DNA of 64,000 nt from Clavelina lepadiformis. Lineage: Eukaryota > Chordata > Ascidiacea > Aplousobranchia > Clavelinidae. This document shows positions 11,646 through 23,726 of this stretch, piece by piece; the stretch's first letter is position 1, and every line of letters begins with the position of its first letter. Position numbers and translations under genes: made by a program. Below the pieces are notes generated by a model. The model worked only from the letters and a program-made list of their open reading frames with translations. It was not told the origin of the DNA and did not search any database. The stretch lies in the NCBI RefSeq assembly GCF_947623445.1, contig NC_135244.1, positions 23,064,860 through 23,128,859 on the forward strand. Reading direction: 5' to 3'.

Positions 11646-13784
11646 ATGATAATCAGAAAAAAGTTATCACTTAAAATGTTATATCTAAAAAAAACATTGT
11701 TAGAGCAAAGTTGGTTTTATTATTACTTTCTATTGTTGCCTTTTTATTTACGGCATTGCCAAGCAACTGACAGTAAACCTGGCAACTTATTAATGCGAGT
11801 TACCAAGAGTCTAAAAAACGCACATTTAACTACAAAAATCTTTCAACAACTGCAAAACTATCAAAATCAACAAGTAGCAGCCAAAGAATTTGTTGAATTT
11901 ACAACAAGCCTGACTAATTTTGGTGGTTCACAGGCTAGATTAGACAAAGGTAAGGAACAAGTAAGCTTTATGAGTATTTTTGCATTGCATTGAAAATCAA
12001 ACTATCTATTTCTTCAGATTGTACAAGCATCTACGCAAGTGGTTCAAGAACAAGTGGTATCTACCCGATATGGCTCAAGGAACGATTCCAGTTCACCTAC
12101 GTCTACTGTGATATGGAGCTCGTTTCAACTAAGAAGGGCTGGACAACAATACAAAGAAGAATGAACGGGGAGATCAACTTTGAAAGGGGATGGGATGATT
12201 ATGTCAGAGGGTTTGGAAACCCTAGCAGTGAACACTGGTTTGGATTGGAAAATATTTATCGTTTGTCAAGACAAACTGCTTATTCAACCAACAACTTAGG
12301 AACGATCTACATAAAAACACCAGAAGTGGGTTTTGATCTTGAAGATTGGGATGGTGTGAAAGGATTTCTTCAATATAAGGTACCTGTACCGAATAAGGCC
12401 CGGTCCCTAATAAGGCCCATTGCTCATATTTCGCAAACCCGTGCAAATAAATGAAAGATTTTGTCCCTACATAAAAACTAATATAAATTCATGATGGTTT
12501 ACCAGATTTCATCCTTGTCACGTGATCAACCGATTCGCTAGAGCACAACAAAAATTTGATATTTGCAGTTAAGGTGGTTTTGTTAATTTAGAAAAAAAGT
12601 AAGTGAGAATTTGGCCGATTAAATGAACTGTTGTCAGCCGGCTGAAGTTTTCATGTAACAACCAACTTAGTATTGAAAAGGATAATGCACTTTTTTTTGC
12701 TAAAATTTTTCTGATGATAAAAATGTTACATTTTTTTCGTGGATTCCACATGCGCCTAATAAGGCCCATACAAGATGCTTGGCTAATTTATGTCCAGACT
12801 TCAAGAGTGGTTCCAGTCATCAGTTGGCAAATTGTTGCAGTTACTTTGATGCGCCTAGTGGAATCTTTTTAAATGTTTGTACAACTTAAAATGTGAAATT
12901 TCTAATAAAGTTATATGTTGTCTATTACTATGTTTTGAATCAAAATACTCACAAAATTGGTGGGCCTTATTAGGAGCCTATGCTCCTAATAAGGCCCATT
13001 TTTTGGAATTTTTAATTTCTTTATAAAAATTTTTTGGTGGGTAGTCAGGTATTGTGGTTTTAATATGTTGTAGTCATATACCCTCACTAATAGAATACGA
13101 TTTTTCAGTCTATTCTTATTTATGGTTCTTGAGTTATTTTCAAAAAAGTGTTAGGTGGGCCTTATTCGGTACAGGTACCTTAGTCATTTTCAGCTCGAAT
13201 CAAAAAAAATAAAATACTGGTTAGATATAAACAGTTTGAGTGGGATTTTTAATGATAGTTACACCAAAGCCCCAATAACTAGCAGTTACTTCAGTACACC
13301 AGATGAAGACAATGACAACGATGACGAACAACATTGTGCCAGTAACTACAAGTCAGGTTGGTGGTTTTACGACTGTTTAGAAACACACTTAAATGGTCCA
13401 TATCCGAAGTACAAGCAAAAAATGAGAAGAAATACTATTTTTTGGGGAGGTTGGCATGAATTTAATGATAAAAATACCGCTTTGCGCTTTGTATCTATGA
13501 AGTTGCACCATGGCATGGCTAAGCCGTAAGCATGTGTATATTAAATTACTGCAATGTGTGTTTTTTGAAATTTAAAAATTTTGTCTATATTTATGAAATA
13601 GGTTTGATAACATATTTTTTTGTGTTTTAGTAAAGAAGCACACAACCAAATGACATCACAATTTGGTTCGCAAAGTTCTAGCACACAAATACATCACGCG
13701 GCTGTGCATTTCTGTACTAGACAACTTTTTGCCTTGCAAAATAGTACTTTAATTATTGATAGGGGTAATAAGTTCGTTGTATAG
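11646..13784 (+). CDS. Fibrinogen-related protein, v-Themis-like
   Basis: Secreted or membrane-anchored fibrinogen-domain protein. Exon 1, 11646-11949, has a hydrophobic leader (W-F-Y-Y-Y-F-L-L-L-P-F) after a basic start and a short helical stalk; an in-frame start 30 bases downstream is an alternative. Exon 2, 12018-12379, begins the fibrinogen domain (D-C-T-S-I-Y, Y-C-D-M-E, W-T-T-I-Q-R-R). Exon 3, 13194-13525, holds the calcium loop (D-E-D-N-D), C-A-S-N-Y, W-W-F-Y-D-C and L-N-G. A further 50-codon exon 13631-13784 joins in frame through AAGCC|GTAAGC; otherwise the protein ends at 13529. The gap between exons 2 and 3 is a transposon (12378-13180). The gene lies head to head with the polycystin-like receptor, as v-Themis does with s-Themis in Ciona, where it is the egg-coat ligand. 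If the insertion is not spliced, reading stops at 12454 and the calcium-binding half is lost. Confidence 0.8.
12378..13180. mobile_element. Mariner/Tc1-style MITE inside the fibrinogen exon
   Basis: An 803-bp element with perfect 24-bp terminal inverted repeats beginning AGGTACCTGTACCG and ending in AATAAGGCCC. It is flanked by TA on both sides (12376-12377 and 13181-13182), the target duplication of Tc1/mariner-type elements. The motif TAATAAGGCCCA recurs inside near both ends, in both orientations. No transposase frame is present, so it is non-autonomous. Removing the element with one TA restores an unbroken fibrinogen reading frame, showing that it landed in coding sequence. Confidence 0.85.
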
Positions 13785-15380
13785 GCTATGACTGTAATTA
13801 AATATTGTTTTTGTTATAGTGCTAAAAGTGGTGATATGTGGCAAATATAAGACACTATTTAACAGAAGTGGTTCATCTATAAGCGCCCTCCGTTTTTAAG
13901 TATGATCTTGAGAGTGATGCTCTTTTTTCAATGTAGAAATGGAACCATTAGCATGCAACTTTTTAAAGGGTATTCGCTCGCTGCATTTTTTTGCACAAAC
14001 AGTACTATGAATGCACAAAATGGATACAAATGATCAATTTAAAAATAATTTATTTCAACTGCTCTAAGACTATAATTTTATGTAGCGAATGAAAAATGAC
14101 TGACTTTGAAATTTATTTCCCGCAAAATTTTCACTCTTTAAAGATAATTTAAAAAAATAAACAATAGGCTACAATACACAATAATAAGCACGTCAGAACC
14201 ATGTCATGGCGGTTCAATATAATCGCTTTGTTTTTTAAGCTGGCAACAATGAGCCGAGTTGTCATCCTGGTGTTGTAATTTGTTTCACGTTGCCGTTACT
14301 TTTATAACATAACCAATAAAAGTTGTCGGTTGGCATCAGGCCACTATAAACAATTGCGTGACTAATTATAACATCAAAGAAATGTGGTCTTTAGCTACAC
14401 ACAGAGCGCGACAGCAGTTCGAAGAAGTACCTAAACTGGAAGGACCTACTTGGAAAGCTGAAAGACTTCTATTCTTGTCTATTATTTCTTGGAATATCAA
14501 TGCATTCGTTCTGGTGGTACCGCTATTAAACAAAACTTGTTTTATTGTTAGAGTTTTCTGGTGTCCAATACAGGCCTGACCCTGTGTTACCTGGGAAGGA
14601 CATGCCTTTTTAACTTCAGAATTGGAGCCAGGTTGTTGTATAATCAAGCTGCGACTAACGTTAGCTTAGTGTTAGTGTGCAGAAAGCATACTGATTAACC
14701 AGAAACCCCACATATGCTTTGAAAGTATAAAATATTAAAATGTTGAACATTGGCATCTACAATCGTAGAAGCTTCTTAATACTCTAGCCTACTCGTCTAT
14801 TAATCATTTGTGGCAGCTGTCTTCAAAAGAAAACTCTTAAACATAGGATTTCAAAAAATTTTCTATAACGTTTACATCAAATAATGATAAGAATTTACAG
14901 TTGCAGTTGGACAGACGTTTTACAATGTAAACTTGCACCATATCAATGCAATTGGTGTTCAAAATGGCGCCGGAATAAAACCATTTCTAATTGCTTAAAA
15001 GAGGGTGAACAGCAAAACAAGCGCCCTTTTCTTCATGGAAGAGCGTGTGACAATTACGTCATGAGTCATGGGTTGGTTTGTAAATGCTAAAATTTTATTT
15101 TGGGATCTTGCGATTTAATTGCTGACCAAGCTTAAATTCTCCTTAATGACGTTTAGATAAATTACCTCGCTTTAACTGGTGTGCCATATAAATACTATTG
15201 TAATGCTTGTAATCTCTCCTTTTCTTTCTATCACTTGTTACGACTGCGCAATGCAACAGAAGTAAGCTTTGCCCAAAGGCGTAGGCCTTTGTAACTGACA
15301 ATAAATAAAAATGGGAACTTTATCATTTACTAATATGTATAGACAGAATTATGCAAATAACAGCATAGTCAGCATGCCGT
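13785..15380. other. Stretch without recognised gene
   Basis: AT-rich. Possible poly(A) signal for the fibrinogen gene near 14156. A short open stretch at 14358-14579 resembles nothing I can name. The missing first exon of the receptor may lie here or further right on the minus strand, but no convincing signal-peptide exon with a donor was seen. Confidence 0.4.
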
Positions 15381-18300
15381 TTGAGGAATGGGAACTCATA
15401 CCATCGAAGCAGAAACAAAACAAGTTATCAACCATCAATCATCCTCGCTCATATTCTAAGAATAGCCGCCAGTGAATCCGGTCTTTATGACAAATGTGTT
15501 TGTTGTGTAATACTTCACAAAAGTAACAAGGCCAGAACTGTTGCATGCAAATTGAGTTTGACAACCTTGACAAGTTTGAGTTTGACGACAAAAATAATAC
15601 AGATTATCAACGTATATGCCCCAAACGTTCAAGTAAGACACTACCTGAAAAATAATGAATTTTTTCATAAGCTTTATAGTTACGCCAACCCCAACGTCCC
15701 TTTAATAATAGGGGGCGATTTCAACATCGTGGACGATCCAGAGCGAGATCGTTTCCCTCCCCACAAAAAGCGAAGTAGTAGAACGAAAATAGAACTTCAA
15801 AACTTCACCGAAGCCTTTGATCTCAACGATCACTATGATCCCCCCCAACACGGCGATGTAGGTTTTACTTGGCAAAGCGGTTCATCAAAATCTAGAATTG
15901 ATCGCTTTTATGTTTCTCAACAAATAAAAGTTAACGGACTCCAAACGATGGAAAGTCCCCATTCTAACCACAAAATGTTACTGGCAAATTGCGTTTCTTT
16001 CACCCTAGGGAAAAGAGGCCGCGGAGTTTGGAAAAATAATGTAAACGTGTTTCAAAATGTAAAATTTCGCAAAGAACTTGAAGAAAGATGGCCCCACTGG
16101 CGCACCTTATATCCCTCACTCATTCCAAACTTATCCGCATGGTGGGTGGAAATTAAAAACAGGATTAAAGACCTGATAATCAAAATCACAGGAGAAATCG
16201 CGCAAGAAAATAGGGAAGAAGAAACTCGCCTCGAAAACGATTATAAATTGGTTTGTGAACGATTACCCCAAGCAAAATGTAATTACGACGATTACCTAGC
16301 CGCCAAAAAATCACTGGCTGAATTCCAACGCAAAGATGCTGATAAGAAATTGCATAAAAATTTGCAAAGAAACTTGGATACACCAACCAAGAAATTTTTT
16401 CAAAGATTCATGCAAGATAGGAAGTCAACCCGAATAACCGAGGTCATCGACTCGGGAGGCGTAAAGCACATTTCGTCCCCATCGATTTTAAAAGAAACCC
16501 GTAAATTTTACAATAATCTATACTCGAAAGAAGTAACGTCTGAGGAGAGACAACGCTCTTTTTTGAAACATTTAAACGCTCATTTATCGCCCTCCGAAAG
16601 AGAGACGTTAAACGCTGAACTTAGCGATCAAGAAATATTCACCGCAGTAACACAAATGAAAAAAGGCAAAACACCTGGCCCAGATGGTCTCAGCATTGAG
16701 TTTTACGTCCAATGTTGGGACATCATAGGAGGTGGCTTCTTCGAAGTAATCAAAACGTGGTTCAGGGACGCAAGTACGACTAAGGAAAACAAAGAAGGTG
16801 TTATAACCTTAATCCATAAGAAAGGACCTACGAATGACCTTACCAATTACCGCCCAATATCGCTGTTAAACTGCGATCTAAAACTTTACACGAAAATATT
16901 AACTAACCGTTTAAAAGGCAAACTAAACAGTATTACGCACCAGAACCAATTTGCAAAACCCCACAAATCGATTCACGACGCCATCATCAAGATTCGCGAT
17001 CTGTATGAAAAAAGTAGAAATGAAAACCAAAACCATTTGTTCATACCGATTGACTTCTTAAAAGCCTTCGATTCAATCAACCACGCATGGCTTTTTAAGG
17101 TGCTTGAACGAATGCATTTTCCTTCTCGCTTCCTACTTGCCGTTAAAAATTTGTATTCTGACGCGAAATCCAGGATAATCAACAACGGTTTTTTATCTAA
17201 ACCCTTTGATTTACCAATAGGGGTCAGACAAGGAGACCCGCTAAGTTTATATCTCTTCATATTGGCAGTGGAACCGCTAATATGCGCAATTAATAGCTCG
17301 GTCGAAATAGACGGTTTGGGTCCCACCCCAGAGTACTGTACGAAATGCGTCGCGTATGCAGACGACACCACCTTCACCCTCAAAGATGCGTACTCCGCCG
17401 AAAAGACGTTTAACCTACTGGATGATTTCAGCGAAGCCTCTGGCCTAAAAATCAATATCTCAAAAACCAAAGGCATTACCCCAGAAATCAAACCAAATAC
17501 CACGACGCAACTGCCACCAATACAGTGGACAAACTCTCACCTCCAACTATTAGGAACAACAATACGAAATTACGACCCTACCATAAGTTGGTCACGGCCG
17601 TTAGAAAACCTGAAAAAAGAAGCGACCCGCCTTAATAAAGTACATTCCACCTTTGATGCCAAGTGCATATTGGTTCGAAGTAAATTACTCCCTTTAATTT
17701 CATACAACGCCTTCAGCCAGCCCATAACGACCAAGACAGCCGAGACCATAAACAGGACAATTGAAAGGTACATTTTGACGAGTAATAATACGTTCGCAGA
17801 CATCGAAGTTCTACAAAGACCCAGAAATTACGGCGTTTATGACATACTCAATATTCCCGTGTATGCGCATTTGTTTTATTTAAAACCTTTGACCCCATTT
17901 TGCAGGGACAAAATAGAAAACAAGGTTCTGTCGTTGGAAAACCGCACAATAGAAAACCAAATCGGTCACCAACTGTCCAACCTCCTCGGCGTCCAGATTG
18001 ATAACTGTACACCGCATGTCACCTCCCCATCGATTTATTATGAGCATATGCTCGAAATAATCAGGAAGCACCGTATCTCACTGAAAGAGATCTTAAGCGG
18101 AAAGGTTAAAAAAATATACCAGCGTATCATACGCGAATGTGCCCCGCAGTTTTATTTGACTCCACCAGAGCGGTCGACATGGCCCAGAGTACACAACGCA
18201 ATTCTCTCCAACGCCCAAAAAGCTTTCAACTACAGAGTAATATGGAATGATTTACCTACTCGAGGTGATATGACCAACTTTGTTCCCTACACGGAAACAG

Positions 18301-18659
18301 CATGTCGTTTTTGCGCCAACGGCCCCAACTCAGTGTTGTACACGATGGTAAAATGTAAAAAAATAAGCACTATTTGGGAATGTGCTTCCGGCGTTGCGCA
18401 AATTTTAACTGGTAGTGACGACATTAACTTCGAACCAACCACAATAACCAACTTCGATGGAATAGGTGGCCCAGATTTCGAGTCCGAAGACATGTTAACC
18501 TATTGGCTAACAGTGGTAAAACAAAAAATTTGGAAACATAGGAACGCGATTTTGTTTGAAAACCAAACTTTTAACCCTGACGAAATTATCCGGTCTAAGT
18601 TATTAAGAGGACCGTGTATGCTAGACGCACATGGGACCGGCGAAATGAAGGCCCTATAA
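15381..18659 (+). mobile_element. LINE (L1/Tx1-like) ORF2: endonuclease-reverse transcriptase
   Basis: Open frame of 1092 codons. Residues about 65-205 are the C-terminal part of an AP endonuclease domain (G-G-D-F-N near 110, S-R-I-D-R-F near 170, S-N-H near 195). Residues about 420-720 are a reverse transcriptase: G-K-T-P-G-P-D-G, R-P-I-S-L-L-N, P-I-D-F-L-K-A-F-D, G-V-R-Q-G-D-P-L-S and the catalytic Y-A-D-D near 660. A cysteine cluster (C-R-F-C) near the end fits the usual C-terminal zinc knuckle, but its histidine is not evident. The endonuclease start is missing, so the copy is 5' truncated. The last endonuclease motif is S-N-H where S-D-H is expected. No poly(A) tail or clear target duplication was seen. 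If the receptor's first exon lies further right, this LINE sits in its intron. Confidence 0.9.
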
Positions 18660-19090
18660 ACAGCAGATTGAAAAACTGTGTGCAGCAATGCAAAAGTATT
18701 TCACGCCACCTCTATCATAGCTTTTGATGGAAAATGACCACGCTAGTCCCGTTGCTTGGACGTCATTATCAAACTGTTTATGAATTAGAACCTGTGTAAA
18801 TTCTAGATAAACTTTGTTGTAATTGTTACTTGCGATGTACAACCTTTATCATACCTGCTATGTACGCTCTGCTTACAATTTACAGATGTGTCATTACTAA
18901 GATTTCGCGACCTGTGTTATTGTCATTTGTTTAAATCCATTACCATCACCGGCATGTTCAATTAAAGTATTTTGCAAGTCGATTTTGGAAAAGTTTTCCT
19001 TGTACATATTTTCTCTTTCTGTGCTATTTTTCCGCAATAAAATATCGCCTTTTACTAAAGATTTCCGTGTTTGGGAGCAATACAATGAGT
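18660..19090. other. Stretch without recognised gene
   Basis: AT-rich sequence between the LINE stop and the kinesin 3' end. Short frames on both strands match no family I recognise. Confidence 0.4.
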
Positions 19091-19137
19091 TTAGTTTATT
19101 TTTCTACCTCGCTCAGGCGAGGCAATATTCTTCATTA

Positions 19138-22100
19138 TCAAATTCTTAAGCTTTCCAGTATATCGTCGTATTGCGTTACAATGTCATTGATGGAATTTGC
19201 AAAGCATTGTTGTTGTGCTGTAGCCTGTTTAGTAATGTCTTCATATACGACGCTTGCACGTATTTATCGAATGATGATGAATTGAGAAATTCTCCCCAAA
19301 TTTGCACGTTTCCGATAATTATTGGACCGTGACTACAGCGGTTTCATCTCACTCAGACGGCGGTGACCAGCCCTGTGGGAGATTTTAATCTCAACTGGTT
19401 GATTGTTTCTTACTTAGAACAATAAAAACAGTTTGTTGATTATTAGAGCTGTTGAACTAAGATATGAATTACACCTTACCCTAACGACGTCATCATATCA
19501 CGAAATTTACGATGTGACAACATTATTAAACCTACGTCATGCGGGAAAGACGACTGTGATCATGCATGAGATGGTTGTATTTCGGGTCAGGTCTCACTCA
19601 AAACTGAACAACCACGTGCTGAGAGTTACAGGTTTTATGAGACATTTGCGTTTTGATCTTTATTATACAACTTTCCATCAAATTCGCAAAACATTACAAC
19701 TATAATATCGAAAACTCTAGAACATAATTCGCTTCATCTGCGGGCCGCATGTTCGTCATCTTTGATCTAAACTTTGTGAAGTCTTGTGTTTCGTCATTGT
19801 TTTGCTAATGATAACATCATTTTCTTCCTTGTACCAGGAAGAATCAAATTCAATAACAAAAAACTTGCTATATGGGTAACGTAGTTTTACATCTTCATTT
19901 TATGCATTAAGATTTTGGAAATGACATCAGTGAGCAAATTTAAATAATAACCTGCATCCTTTTGCTTTACCAGTTTCTGGGTTTCTTGAAGCTTGCTTTC
20001 AAGATTCGCAATTATTTGGTTTAGGTTTTGCACCTTCTCCGCATTTTCTTTGGAAGTAGTCTAGTGTATCAAAAACACTGGTTTGAAACCTAAAATTTCA
20101 GGAGTATAAAGTGTAACTGAAGACGATTAAGCCAAATTAACCGAAAATGCATTAGGTAGGAAAGGATCGATTCTTTTAAATAATTCTTCCTCTCCTGCTT
20201 CATTTCGTTTTGTGCTTCTTTCATGCTCTTAACAGTATGGTCAGTGTAAAAAAAGTTAGTTTAATAAGTCAAATATTTTATACATACATTCATCAATTTC
20301 TCTATCTCCGCCTCCTTTTGTTTAAGTGCTTGTTTCATTTCTTTTAGTTGTTGAAGCTGTTCCTTTATTACTTCACGCCCTGAAATAATCAGTGAGACTT
20401 CAAGAAATTAACTCTGCAATACAGAAAAATAAAATTAGGTAGCACGAAGCAAACAGTAATAACACAATAAAAGACGCGGCCTATTTCACCCACCATCTTC
20501 ATGTTCTTTGTGCAAAGTTTCGTATTTTCGCACTTTCAACAAACTGTCAGCTTTACTCTTTTCCAAATCTTTAATGTCTGCAAGTCGATAAAATATACTG
20601 ATGTTTCAAGTAATGGTCATAATTGAAATTGTTTTACTTGTTTGTATGCTGCACTGTTTTCCGATTACAAAATTGAAATTGTAGCTGCTGAAGCATTCAG
20701 TAACCGTTAAACTGTGATTAACTTTAAAAAGGAATGCCTGCACGAGTGAGACCAAACAAACTACGCAGCAAAAGTTAAAAGTTTAAAGTGAAGATGAGAT
20801 TTCAATCTTGAGATCTAGTTAAAAACAATTTTGTTTGCTCTATAACGCTAGTTTCCCAAATACCAGAAAGTTATCTGTTCCGTTACTCATTAGTCATTAC
20901 AAAACAGAATTCCAGAAAAGAAAGTATTCCAACATTAACTACATTAAGAACATGGACCATAGCTAATATAGCTTTACATGTAAAAAGACATGGAAATGAA
21001 ATATATTTGCCATTAAAAACCGGTGCAGCAACGAATGACGGCAACGCTATGGTGCAGGCTTATTATTCTCAAAATGCGAAAAACACTGCATGGTGTGATA
21101 TACGTTACTGTTAAAATAAAAATTTTGTCATTGTAAAACTTGTTTTGCTAATGGTAACATCATTTTCTTCCTTGTACCATGAAGAATCAAATTCAATAAC
21201 AAAAAACTTGCTGTATGGGTAACGTAGATTTACATCTTCATTTTATAGATTAAGATTTTGGAAATGACATCAGTGAGCAAATTTAAATAATAACCTGCAT
21301 CCTTTTGCTTTACCAGTTCCTGGGTTTCTTGAAGCTTGCTTTCAAGATTCGCAATTATTTGGTTTAGGTTTTTCACCTTCTCCGCATGTTCTTTGAAAGT
21401 AGTCTAGTGTATCAAAAAATCTGGTTTAAAACCTAAAATTTCAGAAGTATAAAGTGTAACTGAAGACAATTAAGCCAAATTAACCGCTAATACATTAGGT
21501 AGCAAAGAGTACAGCCATAAAGAAGATGACATGCAAAAAAATTTTTCTGGGAAGGACAAAAATAGGACGGCGATTTAAATAATCTGATTTCATCGATCGA
21601 TAAGCCAACTCACTTGCAATTTTTCATCCAGCTCGTCTTCCTCAAGAAGAAGTTTGGTCGAGTATAAGTACTGTAAAACATCTTGTCGGCGTTCCAATCT
21701 TGCCCTTAAACATAAAGAAATATGTTGATCCTATGTTAAACAAAATGGTAATCGCTTGGGTTGACGATAAATATAAGCCGATGTATTACTTACACCTTCC
21801 TTTCAATATTCACCACTTGATGATTCATCTGCTGTAACAGTTCACGCAGATTCGTCTCAGTTATATAAACCTTTGCTTTTTCTTCTTTTAAAGAATTTTG
21901 CAAGTGATCGACGACACCAACCAATTTGTTCTGCATAAAGATAAAAATATTTTTAGGTGTCAGCAAAATAAATATTTAATTGCAAAGAGTTGCATGGACA
22001 TCATATAGAAGATATGAAAGGTGTCGCCAGTTTTTTTAAATTTCTCACCTCCCTTTTTTTTCCAGGAAGCATAATCATGCTGTTTATCACTGGTGTCTTC

Positions 22101-23033
22101 TTCCTGATCAGAATCATCAGCAGATTCTACTACAAGAACAAGTAAACACAACAACTGCAGTGCAGACTTTCACGTAACTACATCTGAAACTATAGCAGGA
22201 ACGTCACAAAAAATGTATTTAGCTCCTATCACTTGATCAAGGCTAAAAAACAGTTATTCTAATAACCAATTGTTTAGGACACTTCACCTTCAATTACAGT
22301 AAATTTGTTACAATAACTTTTATTAAGTGTTTTGTGCTCTAAATAAATCATCCACTAATACACTCATTCAAGCTATTGAAAATAGTTGTAGCTTATCCTT
22401 CTATTAAAATAACAAAAATTACGTAAAAAATAACACACAAACTTTACCTCAACTGCAATAGCAGTGAATTTCATTACACTGAAATTTTCGTCAAAAACTG
22501 ACGAACATTTATTCACGTTTACAATCATGCACGCTCTCCCATACCCCATCAAGAAGCTTTGAAATAACCGAGTCAAGCGTGAGTCACGGTACGGCACAAC
22601 ACGAACATTGTCTGCAAATTATTTACAGAAATGGAAACCATGTTTTTGTCAGTCATATTGCAATTCAAAACATTGTACATATAAATGAGGAGATAAGACT
22701 AAGTTTTAAAAAGATGCTCATGTACCTGGGTGTTGCTGATTGTGACGCAGTGTCTCGATGCATTTTCCGAGTGTTAACAAGGACGTGTTAATTTTTCCAG
22801 CCTCCTTTAACCTCTCAACATAACCGTCGGTCTTTGCCCACCGTTCAGAGCCGGCCAAGTCACAAAATGACAATCTAAAAGAAGTTATCGAACAGTTACG
22901 TTTTTCCTGCATTTTACCTGCATTTTACCTGTTGCTGGATTGCTGGACAATAATGAGACACTTACTGTGTAACTCTGGCTTTCTCAGGGTTGTCTGTTTC
23001 ATTTATGCCGACTGTCTTTATGGAAAAGATGCA
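19138..23033 (-). CDS. KIF20-like kinesin, 5'-truncated gene or pseudogene
   Basis: Exons in order on the minus strand: 23033-22967 (S-H-C-I-F-S-I-K), about 22885-22745 (L-S-F-C-D-L-A-G-S-E-R, G-K-I-N-T-S-L), about 22597-22450 (P-Y-R-D-S-R-L-T-R-L-F-Q and M-I-V-N-V-N-K-C, F-D-E-N-F-S-V-M-K-F), then an acidic exon near 22140-22050. Coiled-coil exons follow near 21930-21815, 21715-21615, 21400-21300, 20580-20505, 20380-20290, 20235-20190 and 20055-19970. A possible last exon ends with TGA at 19140-19138 and an AATAAA at 19100-19095. These are switch II and the C-terminal half of a motor domain plus a coiled-coil stalk; the F-D-E-x-F-S-V-M-K-F segment favours KIF20A/B. The P-loop and switch I exons are not upstream, where a transposon and repeats lie instead, so the gene is either split by a long intron leaving the visible area or dead. 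Confidence 0.65.
19801..21500. repeat. Tandem duplication with a kinesin coiled-coil exon
   Basis: About 330 bases at 19801-20130 recur nearly unchanged at 21149-21490 in the same orientation. Each copy holds one coiled-coil exon (on the minus strand T-T-x-K-E-x-A-E-K-V-x-N-L-N-Q-I-I). The copies differ by scattered substitutions. The intervening 1 kb holds other stalk exons, so this is an internal exon duplication. Confidence 0.75.
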
Positions 23034-23726
23034 ATGGCTAAATAAATGCATTGGATTAAGTTGCCATATAGTTTCTTAATTATCTTAAATTTAGTTGAAT
23101 ATTTTCTTATACTACATTTCGCAAAAAATATAATCCTTTCAAAAATTGTTTCTATGTTCATGAAATACAGTAGAATTCGTCTTATTCGACACCTTTGGGA
23201 GATTAACCCTAGAATGCATGACAGAGGTCAGAATGACCCAAACGCTGCTACTCATGATTGCTTGACACATATTGGCAACTCCTGGATTTGCTTGACTTTA
23301 CTTGGTGAGAAAATAGTCTCTGTAAAATTTTACCTGATAAGAAAAATGCATTTTCCTTAAATATCCCGGGAGTGCGTAACAGGGGTCATTTCGACCCCGC
23401 AGGAAAGTGACATAGAAAATATATTGTTTATGGCTGTGAAGTGCTGCTACAATTTACGGAGTTATAATATTCGCATTTTAGCAGGTTTGATGAAAAATAA
23501 TAGTAAAATAGTAAACACAATAATATCGCAAGTGTTTTGCATTCTAGGGTTAAGACAAAGTGTCGAATCAGGGAAACTACCAAATTATGGAAACACATGA
23601 TAATACACGTTCGTACATTTAAAACAAGTTCATGCATCCCTTGTACAGTATGAAAACATGTTCATTCACGCAATTAATATAACAATATAATAACAATAAA
23701 ATATAATATAATAATAATAATAACAA

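Noticed and set aside
13181..13182. Acceptor CCTTAG just before 13184 at the element edge
   Set aside because: Using it shifts the frame and reaches a stop before the calcium loop, whereas TTTTCAG at 13193 keeps the frame.
13155..13193. Frame running into fibrinogen exon 3 from an ATG inside the transposon
   Set aside because: The ATG belongs to the inserted element; splice signals and the fibrinogen motif show that the exon starts at 13194.
14358..14647. Open frames on both strands with S-I-I-S-W-N-I-N, resembling a LINE endonuclease start
   Set aside because: Nothing around it continues the endonuclease, and the frame then turns to unrelated sequence 800 bases from the LINE.
18897..19085. 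Minus-strand frame as a last kinesin exon
   Set aside because: It lies beyond the stop and AATAAA that end the better terminal exon at 19140, and shows no coiled-coil pattern.
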